DNA from: Maridesulfovibrio sp.
GTDB taxonomy: Bacteria; Desulfobacterota; Desulfovibrionia; Desulfovibrionales; Desulfovibrionaceae
NCBI RefSeq assembly: GCF_963677005.1
Contig: NZ_OY781616.1
Coordinates: 3,047,001 to 3,111,000, forward strand
DNA: 64,000 bases
Direction: 5' to 3'
Below, piece by piece: positions 33,624 to 45,428 of the stretch (the first letter of the stretch is position 1; the number at the start of each line of letters is the position of its first letter). Under the pieces are notes generated by a model. It saw nothing but the letters and a program-made list of their open reading frames with translations. It was not told the origin of the DNA and ran no database searches. A program made the translations under genes and the position numbers.

Positions 33624-34412
33624 TCATTCCTTTTTCTTGAGGTAATCTAGTTTGAACCGCACTGCATATGGATTCGGATATGTATCCACAATGCTTTCAA
33701 GCAGCTTTTCGGCCTCCCGGTACTCGTGCCTGTTTTCATAAATATCGGCCAGCATGAAGACTGATTCTGAACGGATGTCTTCCGGAACGCCATCCATCCT
33801 GATTAATTTTCCAAGTTCGGATTCAGCCCGCTCCCAGGCCTGGATAAGCGTTAAGGTATGAGCCATTTCATAAAGAGCTCTGGCTTTGGTTTTAATATCC
33901 GCCTGACCGGAAGCTATGTCGCTGTAGGTGTATATTGCAAGATCGTAATTGCGCAGCTTTCGGAATGTCTCGGCCAGCATGAAACGGGTGGAATCAATAT
34001 CCTCCTGCGGCTGCCCGGAAAACTCCAGACTTTTTTCAAGTGCTTCAACAGCCTTCTTGTAATCACCGCTGCGGATATACATTTCCGCCAGCTGACGTTT
34101 AAGTTTAGCTGCGAGGTCCTTCCTATGGCCGAATTCAAGGTACATGGCCTCAAGGATCGCTGCCCCGCGTTCACTGTCATGCCGTACCTCTGATGCTATT
34201 TTTACAAGATAATTCCAGGCCTCAAGCCTGGATTCTCCCTGCGGATTGTCCTGAAGATATCTTTCAAAACCTTTTTCCGAATCGGAATAATACCCGGAGA
34301 TAAAATTCATCCTGGCCTTTTCTATTACCTCAGAAACACCGGAGTCAGGCTTCTCGCATCCCTGCACCATCAGGAGCAGGAATGCGAGAATTAAAATCAG
34401 ACATCTTTTCAT
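33624..34412 (-). CDS. TPR-repeat lipoprotein downstream of gyrA
   Basis: The 262-residue protein has a lipoprotein signal ([19 protein letters not shown], lipobox VQGC) and at least five tetratricopeptide-like helical pairs: [71 protein letters not shown], and [27 protein letters not shown]. It resembles the BamD/YfgL-type assembly or cell-division TPR lipoproteins in general form, with no specific match. Its ATG overlaps the gyrA stop (ATGA), so it is translationally coupled to the gyrase gene, an unusual partner for an envelope protein. Confidence 0.85.
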   Translation of the reverse strand: MKRCLILILAFLLLMVQGCEKPDSGVSEVIEKARMNFISGYYSDSEKGFERYLQDNPQGESRLEAWNYLVKIASEVRHDSERGAAILEAMYLEFGHRKDLAAKLKRQLAEMYIRSGDYKKAVEALEKSLEFSGQPQEDIDSTRFMLAETFRKLRNYDLAIYTYSDIASGQADIKTKARALYEMAHTLTLIQAWERAESELGKLIRMDGVPEDIRSESVFMLADIYENRHEYREAEKLLESIVDTYPNPYAVRFKLDYLKKKE

Positions 34413-36871
34413 GATGCGGTTTCTTCACCGTCCAACTCCTGATCGGAGTCGTTTTCATCATTTCCTTCCTGAACAAGATCAAAGCCGACTACGCTGTCAC
34501 CGTCATCCATGCGCACAAGCCTTACACCCTGTGTCGCACGGCCTACCAGCGAGACGTCTTTTACACCCATGCGGATAATCTTGTTCCCTGAAGTGAGCAG
34601 AACAACCTCGTCATCAGGTGAAACCATGATAGCTCCCAGAACCTTTCCGGTCTTGTTGGTTACTCTCATGGTTATTATTCCCTTTCCGCCGCGGGTCTGT
34701 AAACGATGCTGCTCAAGATCGGTACGCTTGCCGTATCCGCCCTGAGAAACTGTCAGCAACTGCATCCGTTCAGGATCACCGGTAACAACTCCGGAAACAA
34801 CCTCGTCTCCGGGCTTGAGAGCTATCCCTTTCACGCCGCTGGCCACACGGCCCATCGGCCTTGCATCCTGACAACTGAACCGGATTGATGTTCCGTCCCT
34901 GGTTACAAGTACTGCTTCGGAATCAGCCTCGACCTCCTTGACAGTGATAAGCTCATCACCATCCCTGAGGGCTACGGCCCTTATGCCGGACTGACGGCAG
35001 TTGCGGTAAAGCGCAATGCTCGATCTCTTTATCATTCCGCACTTGGTGACGAAGAGGAAGAAGCATTCTTCACCGAACTCACGCATGGTCATGGCTGTTG
35101 CCACTGTTTCATCCTTTTCAAGAGGAAGCAGGTTGGCTATGTGAGCCCCGCGGGCTATGCGGCTTGATTCAGGTACCTGATGGACCTTTATTTTGAACAT
35201 CTTGCCCTTGGATGTGAACAGGAGCAGGTACTGGTGGTTTGAGGTTGTCAGGAAGGTGTGGATAAAATCTCCATCCTTGGTCTGAACACCTGCTATGCCT
35301 TTACCGCCGCGTTTCTGCTTCTGGTAGTTGGAAAGCGGCGTGCGCTTGATGTACCCGCGTCTGGACAGGGTAATGACCGCGTCATCGTCCGGAATGAGAT
35401 CTTCAATGTCGATTTCATCGGGGTTCTGATCCATGAGTACGGTTTTACGCGCAGTGGCGTAACCTTCTCTAATTTCAACCAGCTCATCGCGGATAACGCC
35501 TTTAAGGACATCATCGTTGGCAAGAATGGATTTGAAGTATTCTATCTTTTTGAGAATCTCGGCGTATTCTTCAAGAAGTTTTTCGTGCTCAAGGTTGGTA
35601 AGACGCTGCAACCTCATATCCAGGATGGCCTGCGCCTGAACCCTTGAGAGTTCAAAACGGTCCATCAGTGCTTCCCTGGCTTCCTCACCAGTTCTTGATG
35701 CCCTGATCAGCCTTACAACTTCATCGATGTTGTCGAGAGCTATACGCAATCCTTCGAGGATGTGCGCGCGTTTCTCGCATTTGTCGAGGTCGAAACGGGT
35801 ACGCCTGATAATGACTTCCCGTCTGTGCTCCAGAAAAGCACTCAGCACCTGTTTCAGATTCATCAGCATGGGTCTGTTACCGGAAACGGCCATCATGTTG
35901 ATGCCGAAACTGGTTTCAAGCTGAGTAAACTTGTACAGGGCGTTTATGATGATATCAGGAATGGACCCTTTCTTGAGGTCGATTACAATGCGTATTCCTT
36001 TGCGGTCCGATTCATCGCGCAGGTCCGAAACACCTTCTATCTTTCCTTCGCCGACCAGCTGAGCAATTTTTTCTACCAGGCTGGACTTGTTCAGCGCGTA
36101 GGGAATTTCGGTGATGATTATGGACTGACGACCGTTTTTCTTTTCCTCGATATTTACTACGCCGCGGATTTTAATCGAACCGCGTCCGGTCCTGTAGGCT
36201 TCCTGAAGCCCTCTTCCGCCGAAACACAGAGCGCCGGTAGGGAAGTCAGGGCCCTTGATATGATCCATGAGATCATCAATCTCGCATTCAGGATTATCGA
36301 GAAGATGCACGGTTCCGTTGATCAGTTCCCCGAGGTTGTGAGGCGGAATATTGGTGGCCATGCCGACCGCGATACCGGAAGTACCGTTGAGCAGCAGGTT
36401 CGGAACCTTGGTCGGAAGAACGGAAGGTTCCTGCAGTGAGTTATCGTAGTTGTCCCTGAAATCAACGGTGTTCTTTTCTAGGTCGGCCAGAAACTCGGAA
36501 CTGAGCTTGGACATCCTTGCTTCGGTGTAACGCATGGCCGCAGCAGCGTCGCCGTCGATGGAACCGAAGTTTCCCTGCCCGTCCACAAGCGGATCGCGCA
36601 TGGAAAATTCCTGAGCCATACGCACCAATGCATCGTAAACAGCCGAGTCACCGTGCGGGTGGTATTTACCGATAACGTCACCGACAACACGTGCCGATTT
36701 CTTGTATGCCCGGTTGTAGGTGTTTCCAAGTTCGTGCATGGCGTACATGATGCGCCTGTGCACGGGCTTCAGACCGTCCCTTACGTCAGGGATGGCTCGC
36801 CCTATGATAACGCTCAAGGAATACTCAAGGTATGATTTCTTAAGCTCTTCTTCAATTGTGATTTGAGACAC
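34409..36871 (-). CDS. gyrA: DNA gyrase subunit A
   Basis: GyrA is the DNA-cleaving and strand-wrapping subunit of gyrase. The 820-residue product has the winged-helix domain with catalytic Y115 in [12 protein letters not shown], the quinolone region [12 protein letters not shown] with wild-type Ser76 and Asp80, and six C-terminal beta-pinwheel blades with the GyrA box in [12 protein letters not shown]. It ends in a short acidic tail ([20 protein letters not shown]). The start is GTG at 36871, preceded by GGAG; the in-frame extension to 36910 lacks a ribosome site. It lies 249 bp downstream of gyrB, with a dispersed repeat (copy B) in the gap. Confidence 0.97.
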   Translation of the reverse strand: MSQITIEEELKKSYLEYSLSVIIGRAIPDVRDGLKPVHRRIMYAMHELGNTYNRAYKKSARVVGDVIGKYHPHGDSAVYDALVRMAQEFSMRDPLVDGQGNFGSIDGDAAAAMRYTEARMSKLSSEFLADLEKNTVDFRDNYDNSLQEPSVLPTKVPNLLLNGTSGIAVGMATNIPPHNLGELINGTVHLLDNPECEIDDLMDHIKGPDFPTGALCFGGRGLQEAYRTGRGSIKIRGVVNIEEKKNGRQSIIITEIPYALNKSSLVEKIAQLVGEGKIEGVSDLRDESDRKGIRIVIDLKKGSIPDIIINALYKFTQLETSFGINMMAVSGNRPMLMNLKQVLSAFLEHRREVIIRRTRFDLDKCEKRAHILEGLRIALDNIDEVVRLIRASRTGEEAREALMDRFELSRVQAQAILDMRLQRLTNLEHEKLLEEYAEILKKIEYFKSILANDDVLKGVIRDELVEIREGYATARKTVLMDQNPDEIDIEDLIPDDDAVITLSRRGYIKRTPLSNYQKQKRGGKGIAGVQTKDGDFIHTFLTTSNHQYLLLFTSKGKMFKIKVHQVPESSRIARGAHIANLLPLEKDETVATAMTMREFGEECFFLFVTKCGMIKRSSIALYRNCRQSGIRAVALRDGDELITVKEVEADSEAVLVTRDGTSIRFSCQDARPMGRVASGVKGIALKPGDEVVSGVVTGDPERMQLLTVSQGGYGKRTDLEQHRLQTRGGKGIITMRVTNKTGKVLGAIMVSPDDEVVLLTSGNKIIRMGVKDVSLVGRATQGVRLVRMDDGDSVVGFDLVQEGNDENDSDQELDGEETAS

Positions 36872-36910
36872 TTTTATTCTCCATGTCTGTTGCGTCCGGC
36901 AGATTCCCAT

Positions 36911-36990
36911 TTGTTGCGCTTCGCGCTTTTGACGGTCTGCTTTCGCCTCCGGCGGCCAAAGGGGATAATCCCCTTTGGAATCCCTAATAG
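36911..36990 (-). repeat. Dispersed three-hairpin repeat, copy B (gyrB-gyrA gap)
   Basis: Read on the minus strand it has AGGGATTC, the CCAAAGGGGAT inverted repeat (36956-36978), GCCGCCGGAGGC and GCGCGAAGCGC. It is oriented along the gyrB-gyrA transcription direction and would fold in the read-through mRNA about 40 nt before the gyrA start. The remaining part of the 249-bp gap is AT-rich with no other recognisable element. Confidence 0.85.
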
Positions 36991-37120
36991 TTTAACAAAA
37001 GTTAAACAGATCTAAGTATATAGACATATCAAAATATGACTTTAATCAGTATTTACTTAAGTCACTACCGGCAACTCTTGCAGCCGCAACAACAGTCGTT
37101 TCAGAAAAATCCTAAAACTT

Positions 37121-40674
<3,554 letters not shown>

Positions 40675-40808
40675 ATATATTCTCCTTGTTGTTTTAGTAA
40701 GTCCGGTTCCAATGTTTCTTTATGCGATAACTAAATGAAATAATAAGAAAATTAGCGAACATTCATTGTGTAAATTCAGTGACATTTCTACACGATTTAC
40801 GAACTGCC

Positions 40809-42113
40809 TCAGTTTGAGACACGCAGGAGACACTTATTCTTCAGATCTATCAACAGTCTTTTCAAAACCTTATCATCTTGCTGTAATTTATGTATTTTTT
40901 TTACAGAATAAAGAACTGTCGAGTGATCTTTGCCTCCAAATGTCCTTCCCAGTGCGGGGTATGAAATCCCCAGCAGTTCGCGGCAAAGGTACATGGCAAT
41001 CTGCCTGGCATGGGCAGTCATTTTGTGCCTTTTGCTGCCGGTAAGTTCAGAAGGTTTCAGGTTGAAATGGGCGGCCACAGACTCGATGACATACTCGGGG
41101 GTAAGTGTCTCGTCGGCTTTTTCCTCCGTGTTGCTCAGGATATGTTCAAAATCGCGGTCATCCATGTTCTTGCGAACAAGTTCCCTGAAAGCCGAAAGTT
41201 TGATGATGATTCCCTGCAGATATCTGAAGTCCTGAAAACGCTGCGAGAGCGTAAGTATCTGGTCTTTGCTGAGGGGTAGTTTCTTCAGCTTGCACTGCCT
41301 TTGCACATAGCTGGCCCTTATTTCCAGATCAGGACGCTTGAGGGTGACGATAAGGCCCCATTCGAGGCGCGACTTCAGGTTCTTGTCCAGAAAGTCGTAG
41401 GAGGCCAGTTTGTCCGTACAGCTGAAAACCATCTGCTTTCCGTTCTCGTAGAAATTGTTGAAAATGGAGATGAGTTCCTGCTGAAGATGTTCGTATTTGG
41501 CTATCTGCTTGAGGTCGTCCAGAAAGAAATAATCGTAGCCGAAGAAGTGGTTTCTGGCCCTCAGGGAATCGTTGTTGAACTGCACAGAGTAGATGTTCTG
41601 CACATCGTCTACATTGCCCAGGAATATTTTTTCCCGTTCGACTTTTTTACTTATCTCGTTGGCTATGGCTTTGAGCAGGTGCGATTTTCCGGATCCGTTC
41701 TTGCCGCAGATGACAAAAGGATTGAAGGTGACGTTATCGACCCTTGTGACTTCCTTTGCCGAAGCCAGCGGGAAATAGTTCTTCTTGCTGATGAGGAAAT
41801 TTTCAAAGGTGAAGTTGTGCCCGAAAGGGAAGTCGATTTTTTTTGTGCTTGAAATCTGACTCCCCGGCACGGAACTGGACGCACCATTGCTTGAGTAGGA
41901 TACTGAAAAGCCGCTGCCGAGGAAGAGACCTAGCTGTTCTTCAAAGCGGTCCTGAATGCTTGATCTGAACCACTGGCCGAAAAACGCATGCGGGAAGCCT
42001 ACAATGACTTCTCCGGTTTCATCGGAAATGTCTATGCTGATGGGATCGAACCAGCGGGTTAATTCCGCTTCCGAGCAGGAATTTGAAAGGTGATTTCTGA
42101 GTGCTTCTTTCAC
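40809..42113 (-). CDS. dnaA: Chromosomal replication initiator DnaA (divergent AAA+ core)
   Basis: The 434-residue protein has the DnaA domain order. Domain I (LTRWFDPISIDISDETGEVIVGFPHAFFGQWF) and a short linker precede an AAA+ domain, and domain IV (LTPEYVIESVAAHFNLKPSELTGSKRHKMTAHARQIAMYL, then GGKDHSTVLYSVKKI) has the box-contacting motif intact. The AAA+ motifs are unusual: Walker A is GKNGSGKSH where GGVGLGKTH is typical, and Walker B is FFLDDLKQIAKY. LKSRLEWGLIVTL fits the sensor II region. The location beside dnaN-gyrB-gyrA supports the assignment. The start is GTG inside a CACGTG, with no Shine-Dalgarno sequence, so the exact start is uncertain. Confidence 0.88.
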   Translation of the reverse strand: MKEALRNHLSNSCSEAELTRWFDPISIDISDETGEVIVGFPHAFFGQWFRSSIQDRFEEQLGLFLGSGFSVSYSSNGASSSVPGSQISSTKKIDFPFGHNFTFENFLISKKNYFPLASAKEVTRVDNVTFNPFVICGKNGSGKSHLLKAIANEISKKVEREKIFLGNVDDVQNIYSVQFNNDSLRARNHFFGYDYFFLDDLKQIAKYEHLQQELISIFNNFYENGKQMVFSCTDKLASYDFLDKNLKSRLEWGLIVTLKRPDLEIRASYVQRQCKLKKLPLSKDQILTLSQRFQDFRYLQGIIIKLSAFRELVRKNMDDRDFEHILSNTEEKADETLTPEYVIESVAAHFNLKPSELTGSKRHKMTAHARQIAMYLCRELLGISYPALGRTFGGKDHSTVLYSVKKIHKLQQDDKVLKRLLIDLKNKCLLRVSN

Positions 42114-42371
42114 GTGAATAATTGATTTTTTGCGGGTGTTTTAACTATCTGAAATAAAAGATAAAAAATATAAAAATAAAATTAGTGAATCTTTCTGCAA
42201 ACCACTTCCGTACCAAGTCCCCGCGACCACGGGTTCTTATACATTAAAATATAGTTCAAGCCAAGCCGGATCAGCGTTCTAAAACGTTTTTACGTCAAAA
42301 ACAATTCAACCATCCGGATAAAAATAAAATTGCAATATGGGGCTATTTGGGACACAATCTTGGCGCATCAG
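42114..42371. other. AT-rich intergenic region upstream of dnaA; promoter of the DUF39 gene
   Basis: The stretch 42115-42190 is strongly AT-rich and could be a duplex-unwinding element, but I find no run of consensus DnaA boxes (TTATnCACA), so no origin is assigned. A plus-strand promoter is visible: TTGCAA (42330-42335), 17-bp spacer, CACAAT (42353-42358), predicting transcription of the DUF39 leader from about 42365. Confidence 0.5.
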
Positions 42372-42440
42372 GCAGGTCATGGCAATTGCAGCATTTCCAT
42401 ATGCACCGGATTTTATCATGCGGCCTGCTTTCTTTTTTTC
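42372..42440 (+). promoter_or_regulatory. Attenuator-like hairpin and T-run in the DUF39 mRNA leader
   Basis: GCAGG (42372-42376) and CATG (42378-42381) pair with CATG (42417-42420) and CCTGC (42424-42428), with an inner GCAT/ATGC stem (42391-42404). A T-rich tract follows (42429-42439), about 30 nt before the DUF39 start. The whole leader is about 100 nt. This is the layout of an intrinsic terminator used for attenuation. I do not recognise a known SAM or SAH riboswitch core. Confidence 0.5.
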
Positions 42441-42466
42441 ATCAACCACCAAACGGAGTCCTTACA

Positions 42467-43642
42467 ATGGCCACTACCTTTGAAGTCAACAAGACAATCA
42501 AGGAAATCAACGATCGGATTAAAAAAGGTAAGGCTGTAGTCGTCAATGCTGAAGAAATGGTCGAAATCGTCCGTTCCAAAGGCAAGGTTGAAGCAGCCAA
42601 AGAGATAGACGTCGTCACCACCGGGACTTTTTCTCCCATGTGCTCTTCCGGCATGCTGTTCAATATCGGTCAGGTTCCGCCCCTGATCAAGACTTCGCAG
42701 GTCTGGTTGAACAATGTTCCCTGTTACGCCGGGGTTGCAGCTGTAGACTCTTTTATCGGAGCTACGGAGCCTGCAGAAGACGATCCTCTGAACAAGGTTC
42801 ATCCCGGACGTTTCGCTTACGGAGGCGGGCATGTCATTGAAGATCTCATTGCCGGTAAGTCTGTACGCCTGAAGGCCAAGGCTTACGGTACTGACTGTTA
42901 TCCGCGCCGCGAGATAGAGAAAGACGTCTCCCTCAAGGATCTTAAGGACTGCACCATGCTCAACCCGCGCAACTGCTACCAGAACTACAACTGTGCGGTG
43001 AACATGACCAGCAGGACCATATACACGTACATGGGTCCGCTCAAGCCGAACCAACGCAACGCAAACTACGCCACTGCCGGGCAGCTGTCCCCGCTTTTCA
43101 ATGATCCCTATCTCAAGACCATAGGTCTGGGTACGCGTATTTTCCTTGCCGGAGCTCAGGGATATGTAATCGGTGCCGGCACGCAGCACGTCACCAGCCC
43201 GCAGCGCAATGAACGCGGCATTCCCCTTACTCCGTCCGGTACGCTTATGCTCAAGAGCAGCAATATGTCCGACATGGACCCGCGTTACTTCCGCGGCCTC
43301 GGATTCCTCGGATACGGATGTACTGCGGCTGTCGGTGTAGGTATCCCCATTCCTATCCTCAACGAGGAAATGGCCTGGTTCACCGGAGTAAGCGATGCGG
43401 ACATTCAGGTTCCGGTAAAGGATTACGGATACGATTACCCGAACGGAGTCGGCCAGATTCTGGCTCACGTCACCTACGAAGAATTGAAGTCCGGTAAAAT
43501 AAATCTGAACGGCACGGAGATCCCGACCGTACCGCTTACCAGCCACGTAATTTCCCTTGAAATTGCCGATAAGCTGAAGTCTTGGATAGAAAAGGGAGAA
43601 TTCCTGCTTACCGAACCGGTTGACCGTATTGTATCCGAATAG
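42467..43642 (+). CDS. Homocysteine biosynthesis protein, DUF39 family (L-aspartate semialdehyde sulfurtransferase)
   Basis: DUF39 proteins make homocysteine from aspartate semialdehyde and reduced sulfur in methanogens and Desulfovibrio-type bacteria, bypassing homoserine acetylation. The 391-residue product has the two conserved cysteines in TTGTFSPMCSSGM (C59) and AYGTDCYPRREI (C144). It also has FAYGGGHVIEDLIAGKSVRLKAKAYG, and RIFLAGAQGYVIGAGTQH in the C-terminal half. No fused CBS or ferredoxin domain is present; the partner NIL/ferredoxin protein is not in this window. ATG 42467 follows GGAG; in-frame upstream codons lie inside the leader hairpin. Together with mtnN-luxS the window covers both making and recycling homocysteine. 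Confidence 0.9.
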   Translation: MATTFEVNKTIKEINDRIKKGKAVVVNAEEMVEIVRSKGKVEAAKEIDVVTTGTFSPMCSSGMLFNIGQVPPLIKTSQVWLNNVPCYAGVAAVDSFIGATEPAEDDPLNKVHPGRFAYGGGHVIEDLIAGKSVRLKAKAYGTDCYPRREIEKDVSLKDLKDCTMLNPRNCYQNYNCAVNMTSRTIYTYMGPLKPNQRNANYATAGQLSPLFNDPYLKTIGLGTRIFLAGAQGYVIGAGTQHVTSPQRNERGIPLTPSGTLMLKSSNMSDMDPRYFRGLGFLGYGCTAAVGVGIPIPILNEEMAWFTGVSDADIQVPVKDYGYDYPNGVGQILAHVTYEELKSGKINLNGTEIPTVPLTSHVISLEIADKLKSWIEKGEFLLTEPVDRIVSE

Positions 43643-43714
43643 GATGCGCATTTGATTAATCCGGTTGATATCCGCTGATTCATATCCGGTATCATGCCGA
43701 AGTAATTAGAATAA

Positions 43715-43746
43715 AAAACCGGCGTGTTTCATGTGAAACACGCCGG
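43715..43746 (-). terminator. rsgA terminator containing a parS-like site
   Basis: CCGGCGTGTTTCA (43719-43731) is complementary to TGAAACACGCCGG (43734-43746); the preceding A-run is a U-run for the minus-strand rsgA transcript. The centre TGTTTCATGTGAAACA (43725-43740) differs at one base from the ParB-binding consensus TGTTTCACGTGAAACA, and lies 1.6 kb from dnaA. Confidence 0.75.
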
Positions 43747-43768
43747 ATCTTTATTGTCGGCTTATTTA

Positions 43769-44878
43769 TTATCTGTGCTTCATCATACTTTTGATGCGCA
43801 TGGATACTCCTTTCCAGCGTTCTTTTTCAACGCGGTCCGCACTTTTATCGCGGCGTTCGGAAATATACTCCATCTCGCGTTTCATCTTCTGGTAGCTTGC
43901 AAGCCTTTCTGCAGTAAGTTGACCGTTTTCAACTGCTTCAAGCACGGCACAGCCAGGTTCATTGCTGTGTGAGCAGTCTGCAAAGCGACACATTGCTGCC
44001 AAATCCTGTATATCGGCAAAGGTGCTTTCTATACCGCTTCCATCATCGTGAAAGGCTATTTCCCTTATGCCCGGGTTGTCCATGAGCATTCCGCCCTGCG
44101 GCATGCGGATGAGTTCCCGTGCAGTGGTTGTATGGCGTCCTTTGCCTACGCTTGTGCTGATTGCGCCTGTGGCCTGAATGTCGTTGCCGTAAAGCCTGTT
44201 TGCAAGGGTTGATTTACCTGCCCCGGATGAACCGATCATGGCCACTGTCTGTCCGTTTTCCAGATATCTGTCCAACTCTTCAACGCCTGCTGCGTCATGC
44301 ATGGATGTGAGGACAACAGGTACGCCGAAAGCGATATTTTCCGCTTCCGGACGGAATTGTTCCGGGTCTTCGTGCAGGTCTGCCTTGGTCAGCACTATGA
44401 CCGGGGTAAGCCCGCAATTGTATACCAGCGTAAGGTAGCGTTCCAGACGCCGTATATTGAAATCGCGGTCCAGTCCGCAGACGATGAACACCGTGTCCAG
44501 ATTCGCAGCGATTGCCTGCCCCCGAACGGAACTTCCGCTGCGGCTGCCGCGGGTTCCCGACTCACCTCTGGAGAGCATGTTTCTGCGCGGTATGATCCCG
44601 GTAACAACTATATCCTCGGTCAGCACCCAGTCTCCGGTTATAGGGTAGTCTCCGGCCTTTGAATGCGTGATTCTGCCTGCAGGGGAGCAGAGCCACTCGT
44701 CCTGTCCATCCGCAACCAGAAACAGGTTGCGCTGAACACTGATTACTCGCGCCAGTCGGTTTTGCTTTGCGTCCATTCCGGCAAGCATGTTTTCGAAATA
44801 GCTGTTCCAGCCCAGTTGACGCAGTTGTTCACGATTGCCTTTTATATTTTTTTCATGGGAATTGATGTTGTCGGTCAT
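43769..44878 (-). CDS. rsgA: Ribosome small-subunit-dependent GTPase RsgA
   Basis: RsgA is a circularly permuted GTPase that checks late 30S subunit maturation. The 369-residue product has an OB-fold (residues about 40-110), then G4 LTKADL, G5-like TSMH, G1 AMIGSSGAGKSTLANRL, the conserved GKGRHTTTARELIRM switch, and G3 MDNPGIRE in permuted order. A C-terminal zinc-knuckle follows, CRFADCSHSNEPGCAV. The N-terminal extension (GNREQLRQLGWNSYFENML) is typical of a longer RsgA subgroup. It stands alone, with an inverted repeat at 44898-44922 upstream and a strong terminator downstream. Confidence 0.94.
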   Translation of the reverse strand: MTDNINSHEKNIKGNREQLRQLGWNSYFENMLAGMDAKQNRLARVISVQRNLFLVADGQDEWLCSPAGRITHSKAGDYPITGDWVLTEDIVVTGIIPRRNMLSRGESGTRGSRSGSSVRGQAIAANLDTVFIVCGLDRDFNIRRLERYLTLVYNCGLTPVIVLTKADLHEDPEQFRPEAENIAFGVPVVLTSMHDAAGVEELDRYLENGQTVAMIGSSGAGKSTLANRLYGNDIQATGAISTSVGKGRHTTTARELIRMPQGGMLMDNPGIREIAFHDDGSGIESTFADIQDLAAMCRFADCSHSNEPGCAVLEAVENGQLTAERLASYQKMKREMEYISERRDKSADRVEKERWKGVSMRIKSMMKHR

Positions 44879-44897
44879 TATTGGTCACCATCTGGTT

Positions 44898-44922
44898 CCG
44901 GTCGAATTAAGTTATCGACCGG
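44898..44922. promoter_or_regulatory. Inverted repeat upstream of rsgA
   Basis: CCGGTCGA (44898-44905) and TCGACCGG (44915-44922) form a perfect 8-bp inverted repeat around 9 AT-rich bases, 20 bp upstream of the rsgA start at 44878. It could be an operator or a 5'-leader hairpin. Confidence 0.5.
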
Positions 44923-44983
44923 TATTGAAATTGATTGCGTTTGCCGGTTTGCAGCAACGATTTCATCTGTCTAAAATAATGGT

Positions 44984-45269
44984 GAATGCGTTGCGAAAGG
45001 AAGGGCGCAACAAAAGACCTGTTTCAGGGAAACATCAATCAGGAAGGCCGGAACCGGCCAGTCTTAACCCGCGGGGATCTGCGGGAGAAAAGCAGTTTAA
45101 GCCTGCTGATTGCCCTTCATTTCGGCAACTTCAGATACAAGCTCAATACACTGTAGGAACATCAAAACTCCTTATAAGTGGAATACAACCTTTTTCTTCC
45201 TCGATAATTCGGCACTAGTCAACATCAAACTGAAACGGGCGCGCCCCGTGTGGAGCACGCCCGTTTTTT
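44984..45269 (+). ncRNA. Candidate structured non-coding RNA (about 285 nt)
   Basis: The 549-bp space 44879-45428 has no credible protein gene. A plus-strand promoter (TTGCAG 44949-44954, 17-bp spacer, TAAAAT 44972-44977) is followed about 285 nt later by an intrinsic terminator (45234-45269) with no coding sequence between. The transcript could fold into a multibranch structure. GAAGGGC (45000-45006) pairs with GCCCTTC (45112-45118), enclosing three hairpins: GGCCG/CGGCC (45046-45059), CCCGC/GCGGG (45068-45085) and AGCAG/CTGCT (45091-45107). A competing stem GTTGCG/CGCAAC lies at the 5' end. I do not recognise tmRNA, RNase P, SRP, 6S or a known riboswitch. Confidence 0.5.
45234..45269 (+). 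terminator. Plus-strand intrinsic terminator with no upstream gene
   Basis: AACGGGCG (45234-45241) pairs with CGCCCGTT (45258-45265), followed by a T-run to 45269. The nearest plus-strand protein gene ends 1.6 kb upstream, behind the rsgA terminator. Confidence 0.8.
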
Positions 45270-45310
45270 AGTCTTTACATACTGTTTTGCACTGTATGGA
45301 TATTACTTAA

Positions 45311-45392
45311 ATTATTAGGGTTTCCAAAGGGGATTATCCCCTTTGGCCGTCGGAGACGAAATCAAAGTATTAAAAGCGCGAAGCGCATCAAA
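45311..45392 (+). repeat. Dispersed three-hairpin repeat, copy C
   Basis: Copy C has ATTAGGGTTT, the CCAAAGGGGAT inverted repeat (45324-45346), GCCGTCGGAGACG, an AT-rich link and GCGCGAAGCGC. In the second stem the outer pair has changed on both sides (CGTC with GACG, where copy B has CGCC with GGCG), a compensatory change. It lies between the candidate RNA and the end of the minus-strand symporter operon. Confidence 0.85.
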
Positions 45393-45428
45393 ACTATAGA
45401 GCTGATGGCAGCCTATAGTTAAAAATGG

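Noticed and set aside
42200..42440. SAM or SAH riboswitch before the DUF39 gene
   Set aside because: None of the conserved SAM-I, SAM-II or SAH core sequences could be recognised; only an attenuator-like hairpin is supported.
40675..42466. Replication origin with DnaA boxes around dnaA
   Set aside because: The dnaA flanks are AT-rich, but only matches with two or more mismatches to TTATnCACA were found by eye, so oriC is not assigned.
42416..43651. 411-codon minus-strand frame opposite the DUF39 gene
   Set aside because: The DUF39 gene has conserved cysteines, a ribosome site and family-wide motifs; the antisense frame has none.
44835..45218. 127-codon plus-strand frame across the rsgA 5' end and the RNA region
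   Set aside because: Its start lies antisense to rsgA, there is no ribosome site, and composition changes along it. The structured-RNA explanation fits better.
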